Shown: positions 15,527-24,734 of the stretch, one piece after another
Numbering within the stretch: position 1 is the first letter of the stretch
Layout: every line of letters begins with the position of its first letter
Assembly (NCBI RefSeq): GCF_008297975.1
Contig: NZ_VLNY01000012.1
Location: forward strand, 62,001-126,000
Reading direction: 5' to 3'
DNA from: Antrihabitans cavernicola
GTDB lineage: Bacteria; Actinomycetota; Actinomycetes; Mycobacteriales; Mycobacteriaceae
Length of the DNA stretch: 64,000 nt
Notes under the pieces: model-generated
Told to the model about the DNA's origin: nothing
The model's database searches: none
Seen by the model: only the letters and a program-made list of their open reading frames with translations
Translations under genes and position numbers: made by a program

Positions 15527-18262
15527 GTGAGCCCAGCGACAAGCACCGGTCAGAGTTCGGCGAAGGTACAGACGGAGGAGTCGAAGCAGCCCGTCCTCAT
15601 GCTGCTCGACGGCCATTCCATCGCGTTCCGCGCGTTCTTTGCGTTGCCTGCCGAGAACTTCAAGACCACCAGCGGTCAGACCACCAACGCGGTGTACGGC
15701 TTCACGTCGATGCTGATCAACATCCTTCGCGACGAGCAGCCCACCCACATCGCCGCGGCGTTCGACGTTTCCCGTCAGACCTTCCGCGCCGAGGCGTACC
15801 CGGAGTACAAAGCGAACCGGAGCAGCGCACCCGACGAGTTCAAGGGGCAGGTGGAACTCACCAAGGATGTGTTGGGCGCCTTGGGAATTCCGGTGATGGC
15901 CGAGGCAGGTTTCGAGGCCGACGACATCATTGCCACCTTGACGACCCAGGCCGTGCCGCTCGGCTATCGGGTGCTCGTGGTGACCGGCGATCGTGATGCG
16001 ATCCAGCTGGTCAACGACAACGTCACGGTGCTCTACCCGCGCAAGGGTGTCTCCGAACTCACTCGGTTCACACCCGACGAAGTGTTCACCAAGTATGGGC
16101 TCACGCCTGCGCAGTACCCGGATTTCGCTGCGCTGCGCGGCGATCCCAGCGACAACCTGCCCGGCATTCCGGGTGTGGGGGAGAAGACCGCGACCAAGTG
16201 GATCAAGGAGTACGGCAATCTCGAGACGTTGGTTGACCGCGTCGACGAGGTTCGCGGCAAGGTCGGCGACGCCCTGCGTGCAAACCTGTCGAGCGTGCTG
16301 CTCAACCGTCAGCTCACCGAGATGGTGCGCGATGTCCCGCTGCCGTACACCCCGGAGCAGCTCGAGCACGGCGCCTGGGACCGCGACAAGATCCACCAGC
16401 TTTTCGACGACCTCGAGTTCCGCGTCCTTCGCGACCGCCTGTTCGAGACCCTCGCCTCGGCCGAGCCGGAAGCCGACGAAGGGTTCGAGATCAGCGGCGG
16501 CGCGATCGGTGCGGGCGAGGTGAGCGGGTGGCTCGACAAGCACGCGAGCACCGGCGAACGCCATGGCGTTTCGATCGTCGGCACCACCACACCGTTCGGC
16601 GGCGATGTCAAAGCGATCACGATCGCAGCCTCCGATGGCGAGGGTGGCTACATCGATGTCGCGGGCCTCGATCCCGAGGACGAGAAGGCGCTCGGTGCGT
16701 GGCTGGCGGATGCCGGTCAGCCGAAGGCTCTGCACGAGGCCAAGGCCGCGACCCACGCACTCGGCGGGCGCGGCTGGAAGTTGAACGGACTCACCACCGA
16801 CACCGCGCTCGCCGCCTACCTGGTGCGTCCCGGTCAGCGCAGCTTCAACCTCGACGACCTCTCGTTGCGCTACCTGCGTCGCGAACTGCGCGTGGAGAAG
16901 CCCGAAGAAGCGCAACTGTCGTTGCTCGACGACGAGGAGCAACTCGACACCGCCGTTGCCGAAGCCGAGATTCTGCGGGCGCAAGCCGTCGCCGATCTCG
17001 CGGACGCACTGGACGCCGAGCTCGAACAGATCGAGTCGACGGCTCTGCTCTCGGAGATGGAGCTTCCGCTCTCGGGTGTACTCGGCACGTTGGAGTCCGA
17101 CGGCATTGCTGTCGACACCGCTCACCTGCACGATCTGCAGAGCACGTTCGCCGAGCAGATCAGCAGCGCGGCCAATTCGGCGTACGACGTCATCGGCAAA
17201 CAGGTGAACCTCGGCTCACCGAAACAGCTGCAGGTGGTGCTCTTCGACGAGTTGGAAATGCCGAAGACCAAGCGCACCAAGACCGGCTACACCACGGATG
17301 CCGATGCGCTGCAAGGACTTTTCGAGAAGACCAGCCACCCGTTCCTCGAACACCTGTTGGCTCACCGTGACGCGACGCGGCTGAAAGTGACGGTCGACGG
17401 TCTGCTGAAATCGGTGGCAGACGACGGTCGTATCCACACCACGTTCAACCAGACGATCGCCGCGACGGGTCGGCTGTCATCGACAGAGCCGAACCTGCAG
17501 AACATCCCGATTCGGACCGATGCCGGTCGGCAGATTCGTGACGGATTCGTCGTCGGCGACGGCTTCGACATGCTGATGACCGCCGACTACAGCCAGATCG
17601 AGATGCGCATCATGGCGCACCTTTCGCGCGACGAGGGTCTGATCGAGGCCTTCAACACGGGGGAGGACCTGCACACGTTCGTCGGCTCCAAGGCATTCGG
17701 TGTGCCGATCGAGGAGGTCACGCCCGAGCTGCGTCGGCGGGTGAAGGCGATGTCCTACGGTCTTGCCTACGGGCTCAGCGCGTACGGACTGTCGGCCCAG
17801 CTGAAAATCAGCACCGACGAGGCCAAAGAGCAGATGGAGACATACTTTTCGCGGTTCGGCGGGGTGCGCGATTACCTGCGCGATGCTGTCGATCAAGCGC
17901 GCAAGGTGGGGTATACGTCGACGCTCTTCGGTCGCCGTCGTTACCTGCCGGACCTCAACAGCGACAATCGGCAGCGGCGCGACGTTGCCGAGCGGGCCGC
18001 GCTCAACGCTCCGATCCAGGGCACCGCGGCCGACATCATCAAGGTCGCGATGATCAACGTGCAGCAGGCGCTGGCCGACGCGAAACTGAAGTCGCGAATG
18101 TTGCTGCAGATCCACGACGAGTTGCTGTTCGAGGTGGTCGCGGCCGAGCGCGAGGCCGTCGAGAAGTTGGTGCGTGACGAGATGGCATCGGCCATCGAGC
18201 TGTCGGTGCCGATGGAAGTGTCGGTAGGGACCGGACGGAGCTGGGACGCCGCCGCACACTGA
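15527..18262 (+). CDS. polA: DNA polymerase I
   Basis: This 911-residue enzyme fills gaps in excision repair and replaces Okazaki primers. The N-terminal 5'-3' exonuclease domain (about 20-310) has LMLLDGHSIAFRAFFA, EADDIIA and GDPSDNLPGIPGVGEKTA. The middle domain (about 330-500) lacks the metal-binding acidic residues of a 3'-5' proofreading exonuclease, as in other actinobacterial Pol I. The polymerase domain carries motif A TADYSQIEMRIMAHLS, motif B RRRVKAMSYGLAYGLSAYG and motif C LLQIHDELLFEV. GTG 15527 leaves the exonuclease domain complete. A damage-type promoter lies directly upstream, so it is probably expressed independently of the liv operon. Confidence 0.97.
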   Translation: MSPATSTGQSSAKVQTEESKQPVLMLLDGHSIAFRAFFALPAENFKTTSGQTTNAVYGFTSMLINILRDEQPTHIAAAFDVSRQTFRAEAYPEYKANRSSAPDEFKGQVELTKDVLGALGIPVMAEAGFEADDIIATLTTQAVPLGYRVLVVTGDRDAIQLVNDNVTVLYPRKGVSELTRFTPDEVFTKYGLTPAQYPDFAALRGDPSDNLPGIPGVGEKTATKWIKEYGNLETLVDRVDEVRGKVGDALRANLSSVLLNRQLTEMVRDVPLPYTPEQLEHGAWDRDKIHQLFDDLEFRVLRDRLFETLASAEPEADEGFEISGGAIGAGEVSGWLDKHASTGERHGVSIVGTTTPFGGDVKAITIAASDGEGGYIDVAGLDPEDEKALGAWLADAGQPKALHEAKAATHALGGRGWKLNGLTTDTALAAYLVRPGQRSFNLDDLSLRYLRRELRVEKPEEAQLSLLDDEEQLDTAVAEAEILRAQAVADLADALDAELEQIESTALLSEMELPLSGVLGTLESDGIAVDTAHLHDLQSTFAEQISSAANSAYDVIGKQVNLGSPKQLQVVLFDELEMPKTKRTKTGYTTDADALQGLFEKTSHPFLEHLLAHRDATRLKVTVDGLLKSVADDGRIHTTFNQTIAATGRLSSTEPNLQNIPIRTDAGRQIRDGFVVGDGFDMLMTADYSQIEMRIMAHLSRDEGLIEAFNTGEDLHTFVGSKAFGVPIEEVTPELRRRVKAMSYGLAYGLSAYGLSAQLKISTDEAKEQMETYFSRFGGVRDYLRDAVDQARKVGYTSTLFGRRRYLPDLNSDNRQRRDVAERAALNAPIQGTAADIIKVAMINVQQALADAKLKSRMLLQIHDELLFEVVAAEREAVEKLVRDEMASAIELSVPMEVSVGTGRSWDAAAH

Positions 18263-18268
18263 GTGCGG

Positions 18269-18284
18269 CAGCGCCCCAGCGCTG
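18269..18284. terminator. Small hairpin between converging polA and YCII gene
   Basis: CAGCGC-CCCA-GCGCTG forms a 6-bp stem with a 4-base loop in the 24-base gap between two converging genes. It has no T-run. A weak terminator for both strands is possible. Confidence 0.4.
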
Positions 18285-18286
18285 TA

Positions 18287-18646
18287 TCAGAAGTCTTCCG
18301 GTCCGAACATCTGGCGAATCTCGATTTCGCCTTCCCATTCGGGCCAGTGCTGCTTGTGCAGTTCGAGCATCCAGACAGCGCCTGCCTTGGCCTCGTCGAG
18401 CGATGCGTGGTTCTGGATCGCGTAGCCGCCGACCAGTTCCTTCGCCTCGCTGTACGGACCGTCCGTGATCTTGCCGCCTGTCAGCGAGACCTTTGCACCG
18501 CCTTCGCGCAGCGTGCTCAAGCCACCGGCGTCGAGCATCTTGCCGGATGCAAACTGCTCGGCACCGGACTGTGCGATTGCGTCGGTCAACGCAGCCGGTG
18601 GCACGCCGTACTCGCTGTTGCTCTTGACCCAGCTGAGGTACTTCAT
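18287..18646 (-). CDS. YCII-related (YciI-like) protein
   Basis: The 119-residue product has the features of the YCII/DGPF family: MKYLSW at the start, the segment GGKITDGPYSEAKELVGGYAI (the DGPF-like motif) in the middle and WPEWEGEIEIRQ near the end. These small ferredoxin-like-fold proteins are often found next to sigma factors; no enzymatic role is established here. ATG 18646 is chosen because AAGGAG lies 6 bases upstream; the frame extends 24 codons further without a ribosome site. It is the last gene of a minus-strand group after thioredoxin. Confidence 0.85.
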   Translation of the reverse strand: MKYLSWVKSNSEYGVPPAALTDAIAQSGAEQFASGKMLDAGGLSTLREGGAKVSLTGGKITDGPYSEAKELVGGYAIQNHASLDEAKAGAVWMLELHKQHWPEWEGEIEIRQMFGPEDF

Positions 18647-18745
18647 CGCGTTCTCCTTCGGTATGGGGGCCGTCTTGCCCTCACCATCGCGTCGAACGGT
18701 CCAGTTCGATTTCGACACGATTGCCGAAAAGATTCTTACGCGACT

Positions 18746-19126
18746 TCAGGCAGTTGTGTCGGAAGCGGCTTGCTGCTCGGCCAACTGTTTACGAACGTCG
18801 TCCATATCCAGGCCTTTCACCTGGGTGACGAGGTCTTCCAGTGCGGCCGGTGGCAGGGCGCCGGGCTGTGCGAAGACCAAGACACCCTCGCGGAACGCCA
18901 TCAGCGTCGGAATCGACCGGATATTGGCAGCGGCGGCAAGTCCCTGTTCGGCTTCGGTGTCCACCTTGCCGTGCACCACGTCGGGATGCTGCTCGGACGA
19001 CTTGTCGAAGGTGGGCGCGAAGCTACGGCAAGGACCGCACCACGATGCCCAGAAGTCCACCAACACGATGTCGCTGCCGGTGACTACCTCGTCGAAGTTC
19101 TGCTGAGTCAGGGTCTGAGTCGACAC
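18746..19126 (-). CDS. Thioredoxin
   Basis: A 126-residue thioredoxin with active site WCGPC (Cys30 and Cys33), the buried Asp in VLVDFWASWC and the cis-proline loop IRSIPTLMAF. It reduces protein disulphides in the cytoplasm. The C-terminus carries a short extra tail (KQLAEQQAASDTTA) beyond the usual 105-110 residues. It lies downstream of the 2H phosphoesterase gene on the same strand and may share its transcript. The reductase partner is not in the window. Confidence 0.95.
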   Translation of the reverse strand: MSTQTLTQQNFDEVVTGSDIVLVDFWASWCGPCRSFAPTFDKSSEQHPDVVHGKVDTEAEQGLAAAANIRSIPTLMAFREGVLVFAQPGALPPAALEDLVTQVKGLDMDDVRKQLAEQQAASDTTA

Positions 19127-19169
19127 TTGCTTCCTCTCGTTGAAGTGCTTTCCGCTTTCAACGCGTCGA

Positions 19170-19691
19170 TCACGTCGATTCTTCCCACGCTACGAGCCGT
19201 TCGATCCGGTTGTCGCCGTCCCAGCGTCGCAACGCCACCGATCGCCCGTGAATGTCGTCCTCGCCCAGGAGTAGCCCGATCGCCGACCCCACCTGGTCGG
19301 GATGCAATCGCCGCGCCAGCGTGACGTGGGGTGTCCAGTGCCCGACATCGGTGTGCATTCGACCGGGACCCAACAGGTCCCGGATGTGCTCATGAACATC
19401 GAGCAGTTCCTCGGTTGGGACCACCAATCGCGCCAATGTCGCGTTGCGGCCGCCGAACACGACGAGTCCGCCCAGTTGGATTGCGATGCCGTAGAAGTGC
19501 AGATCCCGCTCGAGCGCGGCATCGGTTTCGGGCGTGATCCGATCGTGGACGGCGAGCGTGACGTGCGGACGATTGCTGGGCCCCGTGTGCTTGCTCTGAC
19601 TCGGCAACCCGGCGTCGGCAAGTACCTGCCATTGCCTGCGGACAGCGCTGTCCGCGCCGTCGTCGAGGAGTAGTTCTACCGACTGAACCAT
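19170..19691 (-). CDS. 2H phosphoesterase / 2'-5' RNA ligase-like protein
   Basis: The 173-residue product contains two HVTL motifs, RPHVTLAVHD (His43, Thr45) and TPHVTLARRL (His122, Thr124), separated by about 80 residues. This is the mark of the two-histidine phosphoesterase superfamily, whose members hydrolyse or form 2'-5' linkages or cyclic phosphates. The substrate is unknown. The start ATG (19691-19689) overlaps the start ATG of the divergent dehydrogenase gene, and neither has a clear ribosome site. The next in-frame starts downstream would still keep both HxT motifs. Confidence 0.8.
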   Translation of the reverse strand: MVQSVELLLDDGADSAVRRQWQVLADAGLPSQSKHTGPSNRPHVTLAVHDRITPETDAALERDLHFYGIAIQLGGLVVFGGRNATLARLVVPTEELLDVHEHIRDLLGPGRMHTDVGHWTPHVTLARRLHPDQVGSAIGLLLGEDDIHGRSVALRRWDGDNRIERLVAWEEST

Positions 19692-20799
19692 GGTGAGTAA
19701 TGATGGCCTTGTGGCTACTGAGGCATCAACTGGCATTCGGCTCGGCGTCGTCGATGGAGATGGGATCGGACGCGAGATAGTTCCTGCCGCTCGACGCGTG
19801 GTCGACGAGGTGCTCGCCGTTGTGCACGGTCCTCGCGTGGAGTGGGTGAGTGCGACGATGGGCCACGCCGCGATCGACCAGCATGGTGAGCCGCTCCCGG
19901 AATCGACCATGCAGGCGCTCGACGACGTCGATGGCTGGCTGATGGGCCCGCACGACAGCGCGTCGTATCCGCCGGAGGTGCGCACCGGCCCGCCACCGGG
20001 CGGTGCCATTCGCAAGCGATTCGATCTGTTCGCGAACGTTCGGCCCGCTCGGGCGTTCACCGGCGTCCAGTCCATTGCGCCTGACATGGACCTGGTGATC
20101 GTGCGGGAAAACAGCGAAGGTCTCTACGCCGATCGCAACATGTTCGCGGGCGCGGGTGAGTTCATGCCGACGCCGGACGTCGCGATGAGCGTGGGAGTTG
20201 TCACTCGCGCCGCGACGGAACGTATTGCGCACCATGCCTTTCGGCTGGCGCAGACGCGACGTAAGCATGTGACGATCGTGCACAAGGCGAACGTCCTGTC
20301 GATGACGACGGGGTTGTTTCTCGACGTGTGCCGCGACGTGGCGGCGTCCTATCCGGATGTCACGATCGACGACGAGCACGTCGACGCGATGGCCGCGCAT
20401 CTGGTGCGACGCGGTGCGGACTTCGACGTCGTGGTCGCAGAGAATCTGTTCGGCGACATCCTGTCCGATCTGGCAGGCGAGTTGAGCGGCTCGCTGGGCA
20501 CCGCGGCGTCGCTGAATTGCTCGGAGTCGCAGGCGATGGCGCAAGCCGCGCACGGTGCCGCACCGACTATTGCCGGGCGTAACCGAGCCAATCCGACGGC
20601 GATGATCCTGTCGGCCGCGATGCTGCTGCACTGGCTGTCGGAGCGCCATACGGATCCGCTGCTTGCCCAGGCGGGCAAGCGAATCGAGCATGCGGTTGCT
20701 GCGACGTTCGAGGCGGGAATTGCCACCGCAGATCTGGGTGGACTGGTATCTACGAGCGAGTTCACCGAGAACGTGATCGCGCGCGTTCATCGACGGTGA
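19690..20799 (+). CDS. Isocitrate/isopropylmalate dehydrogenase family protein
   Basis: The product (about 369 residues) is a metal-dependent beta-decarboxylating dehydrogenase: GVVDGDGIGREIVPAA at the N-terminus, the signature RENSEGLYADR, KANVLSMTTGLFLDV, the metal-binding acidic region VVVAENLFGDILSDLAGELSGSLG and a nucleotide site. Possible substrates are 3-isopropylmalate, isocitrate, tartrate or homoisocitrate; the sequence alone does not decide. No leucine or TCA-cycle genes are adjacent. The start is uncertain: ATG 19690 sits on top of the divergent gene's start codon, and GTG 19693 or 19711 would also do. Confidence 0.85.
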   Translation: MVSNDGLVATEASTGIRLGVVDGDGIGREIVPAARRVVDEVLAVVHGPRVEWVSATMGHAAIDQHGEPLPESTMQALDDVDGWLMGPHDSASYPPEVRTGPPPGGAIRKRFDLFANVRPARAFTGVQSIAPDMDLVIVRENSEGLYADRNMFAGAGEFMPTPDVAMSVGVVTRAATERIAHHAFRLAQTRRKHVTIVHKANVLSMTTGLFLDVCRDVAASYPDVTIDDEHVDAMAAHLVRRGADFDVVVAENLFGDILSDLAGELSGSLGTAASLNCSESQAMAQAAHGAAPTIAGRNRANPTAMILSAAMLLHWLSERHTDPLLAQAGKRIEHAVAATFEAGIATADLGGLVSTSEFTENVIARVHRR

Positions 20800-20946
20800 C
20801 CCGCCAGGTGAATATGGACACCACTGCCGCCCTCGGGGGATTAATGTTCGGTTACGAGACAGCGCACTGCCCGGACGTGGCCTAGATTTCTTGCGACGGG
20901 GCAGCGCCTGCCTGTCTGTGAAAAATTCGAAACTTGGAGGACTGCA

Positions 20947-21873
20947 GTGTCTGGTCGATCCGTCTTTGCTCGTGGTCGGGTAGTTCGCGTTGTGTGTGCG
21001 TTGGCGGGTAGCAGTGCACTGCTGCTCGCCGGATGTGCGGACAACAGCGACAGTGGAAGTTCGTCGGGGTCGAGCAGCGAAACTGCGACCGTAGACGTCG
21101 CCAAGGTGGACTCGATTGCGGCGACGCTGCCCGACAAGATCAAGAGCGCGGGCAAATTGGTCATCGGTGTCAACGTTCCCTACGCGCCCAACGAGTTCAA
21201 GGACAGCAGCGGCAAGATCGTCGGATTCGACGTGGATCTGATGACCGCGGTCAGCAAGGTGCTCGGCGTGACGCCGGAGTTCACCGAATCCGACTTCGAC
21301 AAGATCATCCCCGCGATTCAGGCGGGAACGTACGACATGGGTATGTCGTCGTTCACCGACTCGAAGGAGCGCGAGCAGACGGTCGACTTCACCACTTACT
21401 TCAGCGCAGGTATCCAGTGGGCGCAGCAGACCGGCAAGCCGATCGACCCCAACAATGCGTGCGGCAAGCGGGTGGCCGTGCAGTCGACCACTGTCGAGGA
21501 CACCGACGAGATCCCGGCCAAGAGCGACGCCTGTGTCAAGGCGGGTAAGCCGGCCATCGACAAGCAGAAGTTCGATCGCCAGGACGACGCCGCCAGCGCA
21601 CTCGCGCTCGGGAAAGTCGATGCGATGTCGGCTGATTCGCCGGTGACCGCGTACGCCATCAAGCAGAGCGGCGGCAAGCTCGAAGCAGCCGGTCAGCTGT
21701 TCGATTCGGCGCCGTACGGTTGGCCGGTTGCCAAGGGCTCGCCGCTGGCGGGCGTTCTGCAGCAGGCGTTGCAGCATCTGATCGACGACGGCAGTTACAA
21801 GAAGGTCGCGCAGAACTGGGGCGTCGAGGCAGGCGTGATCGACAAATCGGTGATCAACGGCGCGGTCAACTGA
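20947..21873 (+). CDS. Polar amino-acid ABC transporter, lipoprotein binding protein
   Basis: This 308-residue solute-binding protein of family 3 has a lipobox LLLAGC after a type II signal peptide, a low-complexity Ser/Gly linker, and the fold beginning KLVIGVNVPYAPNEF with VGFDVDLMTAVSKVLGV. Such proteins bind glutamate, glutamine, cystine, histidine or arginine; the ligand is not certain. GTG 20947 is preceded by GGAGG 6 bases upstream. It leads a three-gene operon with a permease and an ATPase. Confidence 0.93.
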   Translation: MSGRSVFARGRVVRVVCALAGSSALLLAGCADNSDSGSSSGSSSETATVDVAKVDSIAATLPDKIKSAGKLVIGVNVPYAPNEFKDSSGKIVGFDVDLMTAVSKVLGVTPEFTESDFDKIIPAIQAGTYDMGMSSFTDSKEREQTVDFTTYFSAGIQWAQQTGKPIDPNNACGKRVAVQSTTVEDTDEIPAKSDACVKAGKPAIDKQKFDRQDDAASALALGKVDAMSADSPVTAYAIKQSGGKLEAAGQLFDSAPYGWPVAKGSPLAGVLQQALQHLIDDGSYKKVAQNWGVEAGVIDKSVINGAVN

Positions 21874-21921
21874 CCGGCCCTTCGATTCACTGACTGCGCA
21901 GCACAACCCCAGGAGATTCTC

Positions 21922-22872
21922 GTGTCCGAATCGCGGCCGACGTTCGACGCCGGGTCGGCGGAACCGGAGGCCATCAAGGCCATCCCGCTCCGCAGGCCGG
22001 GCCGATGGATAGCCGCCATCGTCGTTGTGGTGTTGGTCGCCCTGTTCATCTACGGGGCGGCCACCAACAAGGCCTACGGGTGGGATACCTACGCGAAATA
22101 CCTTTTCGACAAACGTATTTCGGCCGCGGCGTGGGTCACCCTGCAGCTGACGGTGCTCGCGATGGTGATCGCGATCGTGCTGGGTGTGGTGCTCGCCGTC
22201 ATGCGGCTGTCGCCGAATCCGGTCCTACGGTCGGCGGCGTGGGCCTACCTCTGGCTCTTCCGTGGAACACCCGTGTACGTGCAGTTGGTGTTCTGGGGAC
22301 TGTTCCCGTCGCTCTACAAATCGATCGATCTGGGCATTCCCTTCGGTCCGCAGTTCGCGCATTTCGACATCCAAACGCTCAGTGCGGCATTCACGTTCGC
22401 GATGATCGGCCTCGGCCTCAACGAGTCGGCATACATGGCGGAGATCGTCCGGGCCGGTATCAACTCCGTCGGTGAAGGTCAGTCGGAAGCGTCGACGGCA
22501 CTGGGCATGTCGTGGTCGCAGACCATCAGGCGCACCGTTCTCCCGCAAGCGATGCGGGTGATCATTCCGCCGACCGGCAACGAGCTGATCAGCATGCTGA
22601 AAACCACGTCGTTGGTGACGGCTGTTCCGCTGAGTACCGAGTTGTACGGCGTCGCTCGCGACATCTCGGGCACCAACTTTCAGCCGATCCCGCTGTTGCT
22701 GGTTGCGATGACCTGGTACCTCGCGATCACCAGCATCCTCATGGTCGGACAGTTCTATCTGGAGCGATATTTCTCGAAGGGCGCGTCGAGGAAACTGACG
22801 ACGAAGCAACTCGAAGCGTTGGCGAAGGCGCAGGGGCTGGGTGCACCTCAGACCGGAGGAGGTGCGGTATGA
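21922..22872 (+). CDS. Polar amino-acid ABC transporter permease (HisM/GlnP-like)
   Basis: The 316-residue membrane permease has a short N-terminal helix and then the His/Glu/Gln/Arg permease domain with [32 protein letters not shown] and the EAA loop [21 protein letters not shown]. It acts with the binding protein upstream and the ATPase downstream; one permease gene suggests a homodimer. GTG 21922 has AGGAG at 21911-21915. The stop overlaps the ATPase start by ATGA. Confidence 0.93.
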   Translation: MSESRPTFDAGSAEPEAIKAIPLRRPGRWIAAIVVVVLVALFIYGAATNKAYGWDTYAKYLFDKRISAAAWVTLQLTVLAMVIAIVLGVVLAVMRLSPNPVLRSAAWAYLWLFRGTPVYVQLVFWGLFPSLYKSIDLGIPFGPQFAHFDIQTLSAAFTFAMIGLGLNESAYMAEIVRAGINSVGEGQSEASTALGMSWSQTIRRTVLPQAMRVIIPPTGNELISMLKTTSLVTAVPLSTELYGVARDISGTNFQPIPLLLVAMTWYLAITSILMVGQFYLERYFSKGASRKLTTKQLEALAKAQGLGAPQTGGGAV

Positions 22873-23630
22873 CCGCCATGGTGAAGGCCGAGCAGGTCTG
22901 CAAGAGCTTCGGAGCGCTGCGTGTTTTGAAGGGCATCACCCTCGAGATCGATCGCGGACAGGTGCTGTGCCTTGTCGGTCCGTCGGGATCGGGCAAGTCG
23001 ACGTTTCTGCGGTGCATCAATCACCTCGAGCAGGTGAATGCCGGTCGTCTCTACGTCGACGGCGACCTGATCGGCTACCGGGAGAAGAACGGCAAGCTCT
23101 ACGAAATGGCGCCGAAGGATGCCGCAGTTCAGCGCCGTGACATCGGCATGGTGTTCCAGCATTTCAACCTGTTCCCGCATCGGACGGCGTTGGAGAACAT
23201 CATCGAGGCGCCGACTCAGGTGAAGGGCATCAAGAAGGCCGACGCGGTGACGCGAGCCAAGGACCTGCTCGACCAGGTCGGCTTGTCGGACAAGGCGAAC
23301 GCCTACCCGGCGCAGCTGTCGGGTGGTCAGCAGCAACGCGTCGCCATCGCCCGCGCCCTTGCGATGGATCCGAAGCTGATGCTCTTCGACGAGCCGACGT
23401 CGGCGTTGGACCCCGAGCTGGTCGGCGAGGTGCTTGCCGTCATGAAGAACCTCGCGCGTGAGGGCATGACGATGGTGGTCGTGACGCACGAGATGGGATT
23501 CGCTCGTGAGGTCGCCGATCAGCTGGTGTTCATGGATGGCGGCGTCGTCGTCGAATCGGGAGAGCCGCGCGGTCTGCTCGCCAATCCGCAGCACGAGCGG
23601 ACCAAGGCCTTCCTCTCGAAGCTGTTGTGA
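22869..23630 (+). CDS. Polar amino-acid ABC transporter ATPase (GlnQ/HisP-like)
   Basis: A 253-residue ABC ATPase with Walker [11 protein letters not shown]-loop [12 protein letters not shown], signature [15 protein letters not shown], Walker [14 protein letters not shown] and switch His in VVVTHEMGF. It matches the GlnQ/HisP group that energises polar amino-acid uptake. It overlaps the permease gene by four bases and is followed directly by a 25-bp inverted repeat that ends the operon. Confidence 0.94.
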   Translation: MTAMVKAEQVCKSFGALRVLKGITLEIDRGQVLCLVGPSGSGKSTFLRCINHLEQVNAGRLYVDGDLIGYREKNGKLYEMAPKDAAVQRRDIGMVFQHFNLFPHRTALENIIEAPTQVKGIKKADAVTRAKDLLDQVGLSDKANAYPAQLSGGQQQRVAIARALAMDPKLMLFDEPTSALDPELVGEVLAVMKNLAREGMTMVVVTHEMGFAREVADQLVFMDGGVVVESGEPRGLLANPQHERTKAFLSKLL

Positions 23631-23631
23631 T

Positions 23632-23682
23632 GGGTGAATGGCACTCTCGTTCGGTTCAACCGAACGAGAGTGCCATTCACCC
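23632..23682. terminator. 25-bp inverted repeat between converging genes
   Basis: Arms 23632-23656 and 23658-23682 are perfect reverse complements around a single central base, so the real loop opens a few pairs. The repeat contains the stop codon of the minus-strand methyltransferase gene. No T-run follows on the plus strand. I infer a bidirectional terminator. Confidence 0.7.
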
Positions 23683-24558
23683 TGGTTTGGTAGCGATGAA
23701 GATGGCAGTGCCGGGGAAGAGATTGCCGCGGAGTGGGCTCCACTGACCCCATTCGCGGTCCAGGTGCTCAGGCCACTGCGGTTCGATGATGTCTTCGAGT
23801 ACCAAACCGGCTGCCACCACTTCACGGACTCGATCGCCGATCGTTCGGTGATGCTCCACATACGTCGGCGTTCCCGTCTCGTCGACCTCGACGTACGGGG
23901 TCCGATCGAAATAGGGGATGGTCGCCGTCAATCCGGCCTCGCCCGGATCGTCGGGGAAGATCCAGCGCATCGGGTGGTTGACCGCGAACACCCAGCGCCC
24001 GCCCGGTCGCAGCACGCGCGCGACCTCGCGCATCACCAGCGCCGAATCGGCGACGAACGGCACGGCACCGAATGCCGAGCACGCGATATCGAAACTGGCA
24101 TCGGTGAACGGCAGCGATTCGGCACCTGCCAGCACCAACGGCACCCGCGGCCCACCCTTGTCCATCGCTTCGACGCCGCGTCGCAGCATTCCCATCGACA
24201 GATCGAGCCCGACGGCATGCGCACCTTGTCCGGCCAGCCAGCGCGCGCACGGCGCGGAGCCGCAGCCGATCTCCAACACTCGCTTGCCCGCAACGTCACC
24301 GAGGAAGCCCACATCGCCTTCGTGGAGCCCTTCCGGGCACCACACGAACTCGCCGGCATCGGAATCGACACCCAGAAATTCGCCGTGTTCGTGGTGATAG
24401 GCAGACGCATCGGCGTCCCACCACGCTCGACTGGCCCGCTCGCTGGTCACCGAGTCGATCTTGGTTCGACTCACGCCGACCGTTCCGAGCAGGGCGTTTG
24501 CTTCCGCATGGCGCTCTTCGGACATGCCAATCGGCACCGCGTGGCGCTCTTCCGACAT
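23677..24558 (-). CDS. Class I SAM-dependent methyltransferase
   Basis: The 293-residue product has the SAM-binding glycine motif VLEIGCGSAPCARWL, the acidic residue of motif II in AVGLDLSMGML, and DIACSAFGAVPFV and LRPGGRWVFAVNHP as later motifs. It is a Methyltransf_11-like protein with an N-terminal segment of about 80 residues; the substrate is unknown. The heptad MSEERHA occurs twice at the N-terminus, giving possible starts at 24558 and 24525. I chose 24558 because the minus-strand hexamer TACTGT lies 6 bases before it, fitting a leaderless transcript; no Shine-Dalgarno is visible for either. Confidence 0.85.
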   Translation of the reverse strand: MSEERHAVPIGMSEERHAEANALLGTVGVSRTKIDSVTSERASRAWWDADASAYHHEHGEFLGVDSDAGEFVWCPEGLHEGDVGFLGDVAGKRVLEIGCGSAPCARWLAGQGAHAVGLDLSMGMLRRGVEAMDKGGPRVPLVLAGAESLPFTDASFDIACSAFGAVPFVADSALVMREVARVLRPGGRWVFAVNHPMRWIFPDDPGEAGLTATIPYFDRTPYVEVDETGTPTYVEHHRTIGDRVREVVAAGLVLEDIIEPQWPEHLDREWGQWSPLRGNLFPGTAIFIATKPG

Positions 24559-24594
24559 GGGAATACAGTAGGGCTTCGGAAAGCGGTCGCCGGT

Positions 24595-24624
24595 TTGCCC
24601 GCCTCCGCCCGGGTCGCGTACCCT
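24595..24624 (+). promoter_or_regulatory. Putative rpsA promoter
   Basis: TTGCCC (24595-24600), an 18-base spacer and TACCCT (24619-24624) fit a SigA-type promoter in a GC-rich actinobacterium. The mRNA would carry a leader of about 100 bases before the rpsA ATG. Confidence 0.5.
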
Positions 24625-24734
24625 GTTACCCGCGAGTGTCCTTTGTGCTGCGCTGAGACAGGCGGGACGGCGATGCACGTGTCCGACAAAACATCCACCA
24701 ACCGACCATCAACCCGTCCGGAGCAATTCAACAT

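Noticed and set aside
15464-17131. A 555-codon minus-strand frame opposite polA
   Set aside because: It is antisense to conserved polA domains and its composition is typical of a mirror frame.
19726-21906. A 726-codon minus-strand open frame across the dehydrogenase and the amino-acid binding-protein genes
   Set aside because: It is a shadow of two well-supported plus-strand genes in GC-rich DNA; the translation is Arg/His/Val-rich without any family motif.
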